This document shows, piece by piece, positions 50,301 to 54,800 of a stretch of DNA of 64,000 nt. Position 1 is the first letter of the stretch; every line of letters starts with the position of its first letter. The notes under the pieces are model-generated. The model saw nothing but the letters and a program-made list of their open reading frames with translations. It was not told the DNA's origin and did not search any database. The translations under genes were made by a program, and so were the position numbers. The stretch comes from Brachypterus glaber (Eukaryota > Arthropoda > Insecta > Coleoptera > Kateretidae): positions 11,076,847 to 11,140,846 of the forward strand of contig OY294046.1 of the NCBI GenBank assembly GCA_958510825.1, given 5' to 3'.

Positions 50301-50416
50301 CTTATTTAATAACTTTTAGTCAACAAGAACTACTTAATAAAATTGAGGACAGTATTGCAAATCTAAATAAAAAAATGGGTGATTTGATTCAAAAGTTAAA
50401 TACAACAACCGACTAA
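23883..50416 (+). CDS. Polycystin-2 (TRPP/PKD2) family cation channel, copy 1, complete
   Basis: Fourteen exons (23883..23928, 23984..24094, 24553..24692, 27299..27436, 31741..31865, 35678..35905, 37415..37646, 39232..39462, 41833..41922, 42554..42706, 43897..44108, 45963..46060, 48571..48625, 50320..50416) join in phase to 1956 nt, 651 residues plus stop. Layout: S1 about 38-60; extracellular polycystin (TOP) domain about 75-265 with Cys153/Cys166; S2 about 296-314; S3 330-352; S4 383-405; S5 421-445; pore helix and LGD filter 466-468; S6 481-510 running into NLFLAIIDDTYSDVK; C-terminal coiled-coil 621-651. The family forms tetrameric non-selective, calcium-permeable channels in ciliary, ER or plasma membranes. 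It is shorter than vertebrate PKD2 (968), with a minimal N-terminus and no EF-hand seen. Which insect subgroup it belongs to (amo-like or brivido-like) is not resolved. Poly(A) signals AATAAA lie at 50439 and 50471. Confidence 0.92.
23984..24094 (+). CDS. PKD2-like 1 exon 2 (pre-S1 and S1 start)
   Basis: 111 nt after TTTTCAG, phase 1 to phase 1, donor GTATGT. It encodes KWITREIADFYGREEVLKAT then the start of S1, SILYAIFLICLVT. It has the same length and phases as exon 3 of the downstream paralogue (KWITKQMAEQMDRQEFLRAT), which confirms both. Confidence 0.9.
24100..24300. repeat. Right-end fragment of the 'TACTATTCACAG' element
   Basis: After a T-rich stretch, 'aacgcaatataccatttact' and 'tgaataatatataatggagtgcgtacc' match the right ends of the copies at 25028-26036 and 45333-45953. 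It lies directly after exon 2's donor. Confidence 0.6.
24553..24692 (+). CDS. PKD2-like 1 exon 3 (end of S1, start of polycystin domain)
   Basis: 140 nt, acceptor TTATTTTAG, donor GTAAGT, phase 1 to 0. It encodes FAIWLVYPRSYTLTRAMRYQ and ends with INFREIRSVNDFWD, the family's 'DFW' signature that opens the extracellular domain. It has the same length as exon 4 of the second paralogue (also 140 nt, ending ETANFWM). Just downstream at 24705 lies a fragment of the 'ATTACGTAA' MITE. Confidence 0.92.
25028..26036. mobile_element. TIR element 'TACTATTCACAG', copy 1
   Basis: The left end 'tactattcacagcgcgtgcg' and the right end 'taccatttactgtgaatgg' are short inverted repeats. Inside are 'cgagaacgaataacccgatc', repeated 'gtaatctccccaaaacaaa' units and long A/T runs. 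It ends '..ttttcacggcttgtt'. A (TTTA)n tract is at 25926-25970. Non-coding, in intron 3. Confidence 0.6.
26108..26399 (-). mobile_element. tRNA-derived SINE, copy A (full head)
   Basis: On the minus strand it begins 'gggaggcatagcgtagtgg', with an A box (TAGCGTAGTGG) and a B box (GAGTTCGATTCTC) as in a tRNA. A body shared with copies B-D follows, and it ends in a (caaa)n tail. The tRNA-like part cannot be a functional tRNA by its context; it is the SINE promoter. The plus-strand frame over it is a translation of repeat. Confidence 0.88.
26752..26832. repeat. Perfect hairpin within a larger inverted repeat
   Basis: 'tctttagacaactaaaaaaa' pairs with 'tttttttagttgtctaaaga', continuing inward through 'tattttagttgtac/gtacaactaaaata'. 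It is flanked by repeats of 'ttgtaccttgga' (26090, 26660) in intron 3. Confidence 0.75.
27299..27436 (+). CDS. PKD2-like 1 exon 4 (polycystin domain)
   Basis: 138 nt, phase 0 to 0, acceptor TTCGTTTTAG, donor GTAAGA. It encodes YLRQILQATLYWDDHYWGQN and ends LLGVARLRQ, matching the family's 'LLGVPRIRQ' motif. Its last 96 bases are partly duplicated 750 bp downstream as a decayed copy. Confidence 0.92.
27691..28090. mobile_element. CAGGGCCGTAAC element, unit-1 copy (right end lost)
   Basis: The left end is 'cagggccgtaac', preceded by TATAACCT. The interior is about four tandem units of ~65-70 bp built on 'aaggtaatttttggggcgcc' and 'accgtcagggacaaagct'. The right terminus is missing because the duplication junction falls just before it, at 'ggtgcca|ctattggg'. 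Confidence 0.75.
28091..28160 (+). pseudogene. Decayed partial copy of PKD2-like exon 4
   Basis: It matches exon 4 from HYWG to the GTAAGA donor, but 26 bases in the middle are deleted, so the closing GVARLRQ segment is out of frame. The 5' part of the exon and its acceptor are absent. It should be spliced out as intron. It is a product of the tandem duplication and not an alternative exon. Confidence 0.88.
28403..28732. mobile_element. CAGGGCCGTAAC hAT-like MITE with 8-bp TSD
   Basis: Ends CAGGGCCGTAAC and GTTACGGCCCTG are perfect 12-bp inverted repeats. TTTAACCT is repeated directly at 28395-28402 and 28733-28740. It contains about three of the same 65-70-bp tandem units. An 8-bp duplication and CAGGG termini suit the hAT superfamily. 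Related elements are at 49291-49654 and 51352-51679. Confidence 0.85.
28894..29049. mobile_element. 156-bp MITE with 26-bp TIRs ('ATTACGTAA' family)
   Basis: The left end 'ggaaacgttcaagtattacg' and the right end 'cgtaatacttgaacgtttcc' are inverted repeats over 26 bases with one mismatch. Half-copies or ends occur near 37690, 42299 and 47165-47260. Intron 4. Confidence 0.8.
29119..30120 (-). mobile_element. 5'-truncated non-LTR retrotransposon (Jockey-like) tail
   Basis: The minus-strand frame 30117..29215 (300 residues) starts in the middle of a reverse transcriptase at 'FINSLPDVIRYALYLLFADD' (FADD catalytic box). It continues to LGVLFDQGLTFNNHM and the C-terminal DYCSVVWSPLYNTHVELLEK block of Jockey/CR1-type elements. 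The frame is still open to its own stop at 29215. Upstream of about 30120 the element stops abruptly, as in a typical 5' truncation. The 3' tail is (aaat)n at 29121-29150. It is antisense in intron 4 of PKD2-like 1. The annotated first Met is not a real start. Confidence 0.9.
30550..31672. repeat. Long foldback, ~480-bp arms
   Basis: Arms 30550-31030 and 31190-31672 are inverted copies, for example 'gtgtatttgaaatagcg' against 'cgctatttcaaatacac' and 'gttcgaggacgaaaaatta' against 'taatttttcgtcctcgaac'. The spacer is about 160 bp. Both arms' translated frames (30667-31054, 31234-31425) are repeat noise. Intron 4. Confidence 0.88.
31741..31865 (+). CDS. PKD2-like 1 exon 5 (polycystin domain, cysteine pair)
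   Basis: 125 nt, phase 0 to 2. It starts VRVRNKTCKIHHYLLRHFAS and continues CYGEFTLKHEDKKPFGLEEK. Cys153 and Cys166 match the disulfide-bonded pair of the family's TOP domain, and NKT is a possible N-glycosylation site. The donor is the weak GTTAGG at 31866. It is supported because the split codon GA|G then joins to WTYTAEDKTHG, the next conserved block. A long foldback begins only about 28 bases after this donor. Confidence 0.9.
31894..33724. repeat. Outer foldback 'ACAGGGTGTCCC' with an insertion in one arm
   Basis: Ends 'tacagggtgtcccagaatg' and 'cattctgggacgccctgta' are inverted. The arms match from 31894 to about 32330 and back from about 32480 to 32724 plus 33538-33724. The right arm is interrupted by a second foldback (32737-33525). 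It begins 28 bases after the exon 5 donor. Confidence 0.85.
32737..33525. mobile_element. Inner foldback element, 789 bp, with 12-bp direct flanks
   Basis: Its long arms ('gacttttgtttgattaacgc', 'agtcgtccctccgaagtgac', 'atatctctatatagag') are inverted copies, and part of the arm occurs a third time in direct orientation at 33165-33262. The 12-mer CATACAAAAATT flanks it on both sides (32725-32736 and 33526-33537), consistent with a target duplication. No frame. Confidence 0.75.
33836..34612. mobile_element. TIR element 'TACCCAGGTAGCA', ~777 bp
   Basis: Ends TACCCAGGTAGCA and TGCTACCTGGGTA are perfect inverted repeats. The interior is rich in 'taacatcac' and 'cacgtgaatgtcatgttatt' motifs, the latter twice. 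The 53432-54151 element has similar ends (CCCAGATAGCAC / GTGCTATATGGG). Intron 5. Confidence 0.75.
34613..35677. other. Intron 5 remainder: nothing recognised
   Basis: AT-rich sequence with no exon-like frame, no clear inverted repeat and no match to the other families in the window, apart from short scattered motifs such as 'tctggataggcctta' (35317), which resembles 30290-30310. Confidence 0.5.
35678..35905 (+). CDS. PKD2-like 1 exon 6 (polycystin domain core)
   Basis: 228 nt, phase 2 to 2, acceptor TTTTGTTTAG, donor GTAAGT. It encodes WTYTAEDKTHGVVHRGVIST then YPGGGYLVNL, ITPQTRAVIVNFSIYNGNLN and LFVII. The 'G-IISTY-GGGY' and 'TRA--V-FS-YN-N-NLF' blocks are the most diagnostic PKD2 motifs in the window. 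Confidence 0.95.
35929..36971. mobile_element. TIR element 'GTGACCGGGGC', ~1.04 kb
   Basis: The left end 'gtgaccggggctaattgtcg' and the right end 'cgacaacgtgccccgtcac' are imperfect inverted repeats. Inside are hairpins near 36100-36150 and 36260-36350 based on 'aaccaaataaatactgtatt'. It starts 23 bases after exon 6's donor. Confidence 0.65.
37415..37646 (+). CDS. PKD2-like 1 exon 7 (S2, start of S3)
   Basis: 232 nt, phase 2 to 0, donor GTAAGT. It starts LIFEFPPVGGIIPTYSF, the conserved 'EFP--GG-IP' turn. Hydrophobic S2 (WIDLLVEITMLIFILLLLVK) follows, then FSYFIRFWSYVNLTIIT leading into S3. Confidence 0.95.
38876..39112 (-). mobile_element. tRNA-derived SINE, copy B (5'-truncated head)
   Basis: Nearly identical in body to copy A, including 'ctagtagtagagggaaccacc' in plus orientation and the B box. 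The head stops at 'agtagacttgct', so the A box is lost. It lies in intron 7, about 120 bases before exon 8. Confidence 0.88.
39232..39462 (+). CDS. PKD2-like 1 exon 8 (S3 end, S4, S4-S5 linker)
   Basis: 231 nt, phase 0 to 0, acceptor ATATTTTCAG, donor GTAAGC. It begins LGIWSAVLSLLLYFEVPS. The S4 region is QYYVIGIQLFFAFIKVFQYL, followed by SVNKFMGQLNYTLSG. As in TRPP channels S4 is poor in positive charge, with one Lys in FIKVF. Confidence 0.93.
40449..41234. mobile_element. 'CCCTGGTAGAAA' MITE, copy 3
   Basis: It runs from 'tagtagaaatttaacgtta' to 'gtacttttctaccaggg'. Nearly all internal landmarks of copy 1 are present ('ggccctaaatatttttt', 'gcgttgccagacttactat', 'cctaggcacatagctgtctg'). Intron 8. 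Confidence 0.8.
41833..41922 (+). CDS. PKD2-like 1 exon 9 (S5)
   Basis: 90 nt, phase 0 to 0, acceptor GTTTTTTAG, donor GTAAGT. It encodes CAWEILGFSVMFFIIFIAFA and EMGYLLYGDK. This is the S5 helix plus the family's 'A-LGYLLFG'-type ending. A SINE begins about 30 bases after the donor. Confidence 0.93.
41951..42214 (-). mobile_element. tRNA-derived SINE, copy C (full head, diverged)
   Basis: The minus-strand head 'gggaggattggtgtagtgg' followed by a B box GAGTTCGATTCTC is tRNA-like. The body matches the other copies. Two or three differences in the head suggest an older or different subfamily. Intron 9, 28 bases after the exon 9 donor. Confidence 0.85.
42352..42483. repeat. Near-perfect 130-bp hairpin
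   Basis: 'taccccgtttctcgcg' pairs with 'cgcgagaaacggg', then 'aaaggctgtagagatttt' with 'gaaatctctacagccttt', and 'ttttggctaccccc' with 'ggggtagccaaaa'. It sits beside an 'aacgttcaagtattacgtaa' MITE end at 42303. Intron 9. Confidence 0.8.
42554..42706 (+). CDS. PKD2-like 1 exon 10 (pore helix, selectivity filter, S6)
   Basis: 153 nt, phase 0 to 0, donor GTAAGT. It encodes VLAFSTFGSAMLTLLWTILG then DFVYEDI and DIFTAPFYFLTYIAIVFFIL. The filter LGD at residues 466-468 matches the LGD filter of PKD2 channels, so an ion-conducting pore is likely. Confidence 0.95.
43897..44108 (+). CDS. PKD2-like 1 exon 11 (end of S6, proximal C-terminus)
   Basis: 212 nt, phase 0 to 2, acceptor TTATTTCAG, donor GTAAAT. 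It starts NLFLAIIDDTYSDVKTDFER, the family's 'NMFLAIINDTYSEVK'-type gate motif. It then runs through Cys-containing charged sequence to LPISEVKRILTT. No EF-hand loop is seen where vertebrate PKD2 has one. Confidence 0.95.
44177..44606. mobile_element. hAT-like MITE 'CAGTAGTCGGCG', copy 1, with 8-bp TSD
   Basis: Ends CAGTAGTCGGCG and CGCCGATTACTG are inverted repeats. GTTATAAT is directly repeated at 44169-44176 and 44607-44614. The interior has a (TA)n run at 44348-44376. A second copy is at 52091-52476 and a fragment at 23108-23270. Intron 11. Confidence 0.88.
44618..45311. repeat. Foldback 'ACAGGGTGATCA', ~120-bp arms
   Basis: The left 'acagggtgatcagtaactg' and the right 'cagttattgatta', with 'ccctaagggagctacgg' against 'ccgtagctcccttagg', form inverted arms around a non-coding middle. 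A partial copy is at 3165-3440. Confidence 0.7.
45333..45953. mobile_element. TIR element 'TACTATTCACAG', copy 2, abutting exon 12
   Basis: The left end 'tatactattcacagcg' and the right end 'actgtgaatagtatataatg' are inverted repeats, followed by 'cttcacggcttgtt' as in copy 1. The right border runs into the T-run of the exon 12 acceptor at 45962. Confidence 0.65.
45963..46060 (+). CDS. PKD2-like 1 exon 12 (C-terminal tail)
   Basis: 98 nt, phase 2 to 1, encoding CRFKKYQINEYLNNPNVEIT and DKNRFVDLRKMD. The donor GTAAAT at 46061 is needed because read-through meets a stop two codons later. The acceptor's T-run abuts the right end of a repeat element (45333-45953), so a transposon border may supply the splice signal. 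Confidence 0.82.
46064..46205. repeat. Long hairpin directly after exon 12 donor
   Basis: 'ccaagtgag...tttaacatttt' pairs with 'aaaatgttaaa...ctcacgtgg'. Inside it 'gcgtc' pairs with 'gacgc' and 'gcggg' with 'cccgc', with an apex 'gcgcgctagagcg'. It shares the architecture of the other GC-tipped hairpins. Confidence 0.7.
46208..46858. mobile_element. TIR element 'TTTTTCACTACCAG'
   Basis: The left 'ttttttcactaccag' and the right 'ctggtagtgaaaaa' are inverted repeats about 650 bp apart. No coding frame was accepted inside, although a short stretch ('gatgattctggtactccccc') looks less AT-rich. Intron 12. Confidence 0.55.
46860..48570. other. Intron 12 remainder: repeats only
   Basis: It holds two similar copies of a 'ttttattatcagattcactt' block (46951, 47033), a half 'ATTACGTAA' MITE (47165-47260), a degenerate tandem stretch of 'attcctactct(a/c)' at 47700-47810, and 'gaaccaccttcctgaaacac' (48450), which matches the reverse complement of 55348-55370. 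No exon-like frame. Confidence 0.55.
48571..48625 (+). CDS. PKD2-like 1 exon 13 (acidic linker)
   Basis: 55 nt, phase 1 to 2, acceptor GAAATTTTAG, donor GTAAAT. It encodes DLKEETNEENIIHVNDLIP. It is recognised because the phases fit both neighbours and the acidic linker precedes the coiled coil, as in PKD2. It is too short to be detected by frame length alone. Confidence 0.78.
48646..48940. repeat. Dispersed repeat, copy 2 (inverse of 20713-21056)
   Basis: It starts 'ttatccaatacatacagata' and ends 'ccactagtaccataaataac', the reverse complement order of the copy at 20713. The central 'aataataacccccgcgtggc' hairpin is conserved. Intron 13. Confidence 0.8.
49291..49654. mobile_element. CAGGGCCGTAGC hAT-like MITE with 8-bp TSD
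   Basis: Ends CAGGGCCGTAGC and GCTACGGCCCTG are perfect inverted repeats. CATAAGAT is directly repeated at 49283-49290 and 49655-49662. Inside, 'atatacaacttttgt' recurs several times. Short frames on both strands here are repeat translations. Intron 13. Confidence 0.88.
50068..50232. repeat. Hairpin, 40-bp arms
   Basis: 'ctaaatatatatgaacagtt' pairs with 'aactgttcatatatatttag', continuing 'aacgtttcgaaggta' against 'taccttcgaaacgtt'. About 85 bases of loop. It lies just before exon 14. Confidence 0.8.
50320..50416 (+). CDS. PKD2-like 1 exon 14 (C-terminal coiled coil and stop)
   Basis: 97 nt, acceptor AACTTTTAG. It encodes QQELLNKIEDSIANLNKKMG and DLIQKLNTTTD, then TAA at 50414-50416. Hydrophobic heptad positions (LL, I, I, L, M, L, I, L) support a coiled coil, as used by PKD2 for subunit assembly. 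Two AATAAA signals follow within 60 bases. Confidence 0.82.
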
Positions 50417-50438
50417 GGCTAAATAATTTTAAAAATTA

Positions 50439-50476
50439 AATAAAAATACATTTATATTATAACTTCTAATAATAAA
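50439..50476 (+). terminator. Polyadenylation signals of PKD2-like 1
   Basis: AATAAA occurs at 50439-50444 and again at 50471-50476, 23 and 55 bases after the stop codon. Both are plausible cleavage signals, though AT-rich DNA makes chance hits common. Confidence 0.5.
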
Positions 50477-51351
50477 CGATTTTTTAGAAATAATTTTCGG
50501 TGCTATTTTCTTTAAAATTTGTTGCAGTACATTGAAAAATACAAAGGTCCTCCCGCCCAATGGTTATTTATAATACAAGGGCAAAAAGTTAAATTTTTCG
50601 ATTGATTAGGTTTTTAGAAGCCGAGGGCCGGCCGGCCCGAGGGTAATAAACCTACAAAATCAAAATTTAACATTTCGCCCGTGTTTTATACAATTTTTTA
50701 TTCGATTGTTACTAATTAACATATAATAAATTATTAAAATATATTTAATTTTCAACTGCAAAAAATATTTCTTTTTACTGTCTTATTATCTATCTAGTTA
50801 TCCATGACAAATTTCTATCCAATCAAATCTCTAAGAAAAACGGTTGAATCGTTTCTTCTGCGTGCAGTTTCATTTTCAAATTAGCTTAACACTTTTAATT
50901 AATTTGTGTTAAAATATGTGTAAATTGAAAATAATAATACTTCTGAAACCGTTCTATAAATATGATAAATATTGAAATTGATTTTACAGTTGAAATTTTG
51001 TTTTTGTGATTTATTTTAAATGACGAATCCAGGTTAAACGATTAACTATATGTTTTGAGGTTATGTTATAGAAGAAATTTTATTTATATGAAATGATTAT
51101 AATACTTGTATGTGGTCAAAAAGAACATATAGATCAAGACCAAAAGTGAACAAAAGGTCATATTTCTTTGTAAATATTACAGTAAAGGTAAAGCATCTTA
51201 TTTAAAAAAGCTTAAAAATAACAAGTTTTAGTTAGCGGGCCAAAAAAACTTTTTGGTCCTAGGGCCACAAAGTCCAACCTTTCGCCCGCAAAACATTAAA
51301 AATATTATTCTTATTAAAAAAACGCTTCTGGCCAGTGTTAATATAAAAACC

Positions 51352-51679
51352 CAGGGACGAGCCTAAGGGAACAATGATGCCTACCACCTCAATAATTCCG
51401 ATTTTGAAAATTTGGCTCATAGGCAAAATTTTAAACATTTTAGTAGATTCTCTCTCAAAATTGTCCATTTTCAGTTGGCAAAGTTAGGCTTCACATGTGA
51501 ACCGTTGGTTGAGGCGAGTTGGCAAATTTTTAACAGTGATGAGTTTTTTTTATTACTAGAGAAAGAAAAAAAAAATTGGCAGGTGGTAAACATTTTAGAC
51601 GAGTTGGCAAATTTTTCCCCCAGTTGATAAAATTTGGTATCTTGCCTTCCTCTAATTTTTTTCGCTCGGCCCGTCCCTG
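51352..51679. mobile_element. CAGGGACGAGCC hAT-like MITE
   Basis: Ends CAGGGACGAGCC and GGCCCGTCCCTG are imperfect inverted repeats. The flanks TAAAAACC (51344-51351) and TAAAAGCC (51680-51687) agree at 7 of 8 bases. It contains a repeated 'gagttggcaaatttt'. It lies 130 bp upstream of the start codon of PKD2-like 2. Confidence 0.75.
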
Positions 51680-51810
51680 TAAAAGCCCATGGTTACGAGT
51701 CTGTTCTGTAAAGTGGGCCCACCCGCTTTATTGCAACAAAAAAGTATATTTCCATAGAAACAAAATAATACACATCAAACTTAACTAATTTTTTAATAAA
51801 TTACGAAAAT

Positions 51811-51844
51811 ATGGAAAAAATGGAAGAGCCTACCATTAATACTG
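51811..51844 (+). CDS. PKD2-like 2 exon 1
   Basis: ATG at 51811 (context gaaaatATGG) opens MEKMEEPTINT; donor GTAAGA, phase 1. An internal Met at codon 4 is an alternative start. It is accepted because it joins in frame with exon 2 and on into the conserved exon 3. Confidence 0.72.
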
Positions 51845-54800
51845 GTAAGATACTATATGTTATATTACGTTTATATTAAAATAATATAAGATATTATGTT
51901 TATATTAAAATAATATAACATATTATGTTTCTTTAGATTCTCGACCTCCTTCGACTGGACGTAAAAAAGGTTAGTAGATTTTCCATTAAAATAGCACAGT
52001 CAAAATGTTTGGTTTATGAATATTTGTAGGGGAAGTGGGGGGTGTTTCAACCAAGGGGCACATTCAAGCAGTCGCTCTAACTTCCATAACCAGTAGTCGG
52101 CGTAAACTCAGTTATGATTCATCAACGTTGAAAAGAAACACAGAAACATAGGCCTAAGGAATAATTTTTCCGAATTATAAGGGAAATAAATCGAAACATT
52201 TGACGACCAATTTACACACAACAATATTGACTATACATATGTATATATGTCGGTGTTTTTCAAAGAAAAAATCGACAATCGATTTTTATCTTTTAAGAAT
52301 ACGAAAATTTTTAATTTTTATTTATCGATAACTTTTTTTCCTACCTTACTCGTTTAAATGGAATCATTAAAAAAGATTAAGATAAAAAGAAATAAAAATG
52401 TAAATATTTAAAACCTCGCCTCAACGCTAGAGTCGACGCGGCGCCTATGCGAGCACTGGAAATTCGCCGACTACTGTCCATAACTAATCGATTACTTATA
52501 TAAAGAGCGGTCCCCCTCTTAACTTTTAAATGATTTCAACTATTAAGTTAAATATTAAGCTTTGATATTTACCCACGGTGACCCCAAAAAAATATAAGTT
52601 GAACCAGAAATACGAAAAAAACGGACTACGTCACAATGTCTGAAGAGCATATATATAACCGTTTACCATAAAATCGAAGCTGTCGCACTTTGTATAGATT
52701 TCCGCATGAAAGAAAGTCTCCGACGAAAGGGGGAGGAATCATTCGCGCTCTCTTCTTTCCGTCAAGAGCGTTATAAGGCGTGCGTGCCTACAACGGACCT
52801 CCCACTTGCACATACATTCCAAACATATTTCCCGTAGCCACAGATCCGTGCGTCAAACTATAAAATATTGTTAAAAACTCTTCAGGACCTGCCAGTGGTT
52901 AGTATGACACTATAACTAAAAATTTATAAGGCTAACTTCTTGTACTAAATCTGTTTGTATCATTTTTCGTTTTGAGGAATTCGCTTCTATAACTTTATTT
53001 GGTGCTGTTTTTAAATACGCGTAAAACACTCAAAAAACAAGATAATTCATTCTAAGCGAGCTTAAATATAAGATTGTATTTTAAGCATTATACAGGACTT
53101 TAAGTATATTACTGTGGTATCCGCAATAGTATACTTTTCTTGCTAAATAATAATCCTATAGGCCTAGATAATGATAAATAATTTTTATTGTGTTGAACTA
53201 TATACATGTCAAATTTAATTTAAAAGAAAAAAAAACTACATCTATTTATAATGAAAGGTTCGAAGTTTATACCTTCGTTTATAATACCCGACCTTGTATG
53301 CACGTATACAATCATGGTAAAATAATGGTATGCAACCATGCATATGCAATGCATATTATTTATGAATATTATGCATGGTAAAAAAAGCAAACACATTGTA
53401 AAAAAAAATAAATATGTATTTATATTTTAACCCAGATAGCACAAAGTGTTACTATGGACGTATGTTTATGGACGGCTGTATGTCCATAGGATGCCCATTT
53501 TTTCTCTATGGACGTGCCATGGACATCCGTTCAGAGTCCAGATGACACAACTGTAGACATCCATAAGGTGTCCGTTCAAACCATCCAGCCAGCTACCATA
53601 GGACTTGCTTTTTTGCTTACTTAACTGGTTTTTGCGACTGTGAAAAACTGTTATTTAACTTGCAATGTTTGTTGTTGTTTGTTTGTTTAGGGCAAATCTG
53701 CCAAAGGCCTTTTCGACCACTTAGAATATACTTAGTAAGCTAAAATTTGGTACACATGCTCGTCTGACAATACAATTTTATATAAAACTTGCCCCCCAAC
53801 CCCCACCCCTAAAATTAAAAAAATCCATTTATAACCCACGAGATAATTTAAAACTAAAGTTAGGTTACATACTTATCCAGTGATAATAAAATTTTAAAAT
53901 AAATTTTACATCCCCCCTTATCTTCCCATCACCCCCGCGTATAAGGCTAAGTTTATCCTCTCTCTGTTTCACCCACAGAATAAACGTAGGGAGCTGAAAT
54001 TATGGGCGTAAAATGGACACTGAATGGACGTCCACTAATAGTCGTACAAAGGATGTAAATATATGGACGTACACAGTATATCCATTATTAGTTCGTGGAC
54101 CAATGTACTTAAAAGGGATCTAAAATGGACGTCCATTGGACGACCGGTGCTATATGGGAAAAAATATATGATTTTTTTACAAAACAGTAAATGAACTATC
54201 TCTCACTTTCCCTACCTATTAATATACCTACCCAAAATTACAGAAAAGTGGATAACCAAGCAAATGGCAGAACAAATGGATCGTCAAGAATTTCTTAGGG
54301 CCACATTTAATGAATGTTTTGTCTATATAATTTTTGTAGTTTTAATAACCTTGTGTAAGTAAATTTTTTTCCGTGTGTATAAATTATAATCACAAAATGG
54401 GGTTTAGCGATTCATCGATTCACTGTGTCGAAGCTCTCCCTGGTAGAAAAGTATATAAATCTAACTTAACCTAACATTAGATTAGTGACATTTTTATGTT
54501 TAGTCTCAAACGTTATACAAAAACGTTATAAAATATATAAATGTAACCTTAAAAACTAACGTTTGACAAAAACGTTGTAAAATATATAAATCTAACGTTA
54601 GTTTCCTAACTAAATTCTAACCTTTTTCTAACCTTATTCTTTAAATATTTTTTAAATTTCCATTATTAATACGTAAGCTATAGTAGAAAATATTCATTTC
54701 AGACAGCTATGTGCCTAGGTTTGATAATTATTTATTATAATAAGTTTAAAAATATATATCCCCCAAAAGTCAAAATTATAGTAAGTTTGGCAACGCTGTA

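Larger units (their letters stand above)
50417..51810. other. Spacer between the two PKD2-like genes
   Basis: 1.4 kb holding the 3' UTR of copy 1, a hairpin-class repeat at about 50562-50700 ('aatacaagggc...gcccgtgttt', apex 'gggccggccggccc') and a hAT-like MITE at 51352-51679. The remainder must hold the promoter and 5' UTR of copy 2. No core promoter motif could be assigned. Confidence 0.55.
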
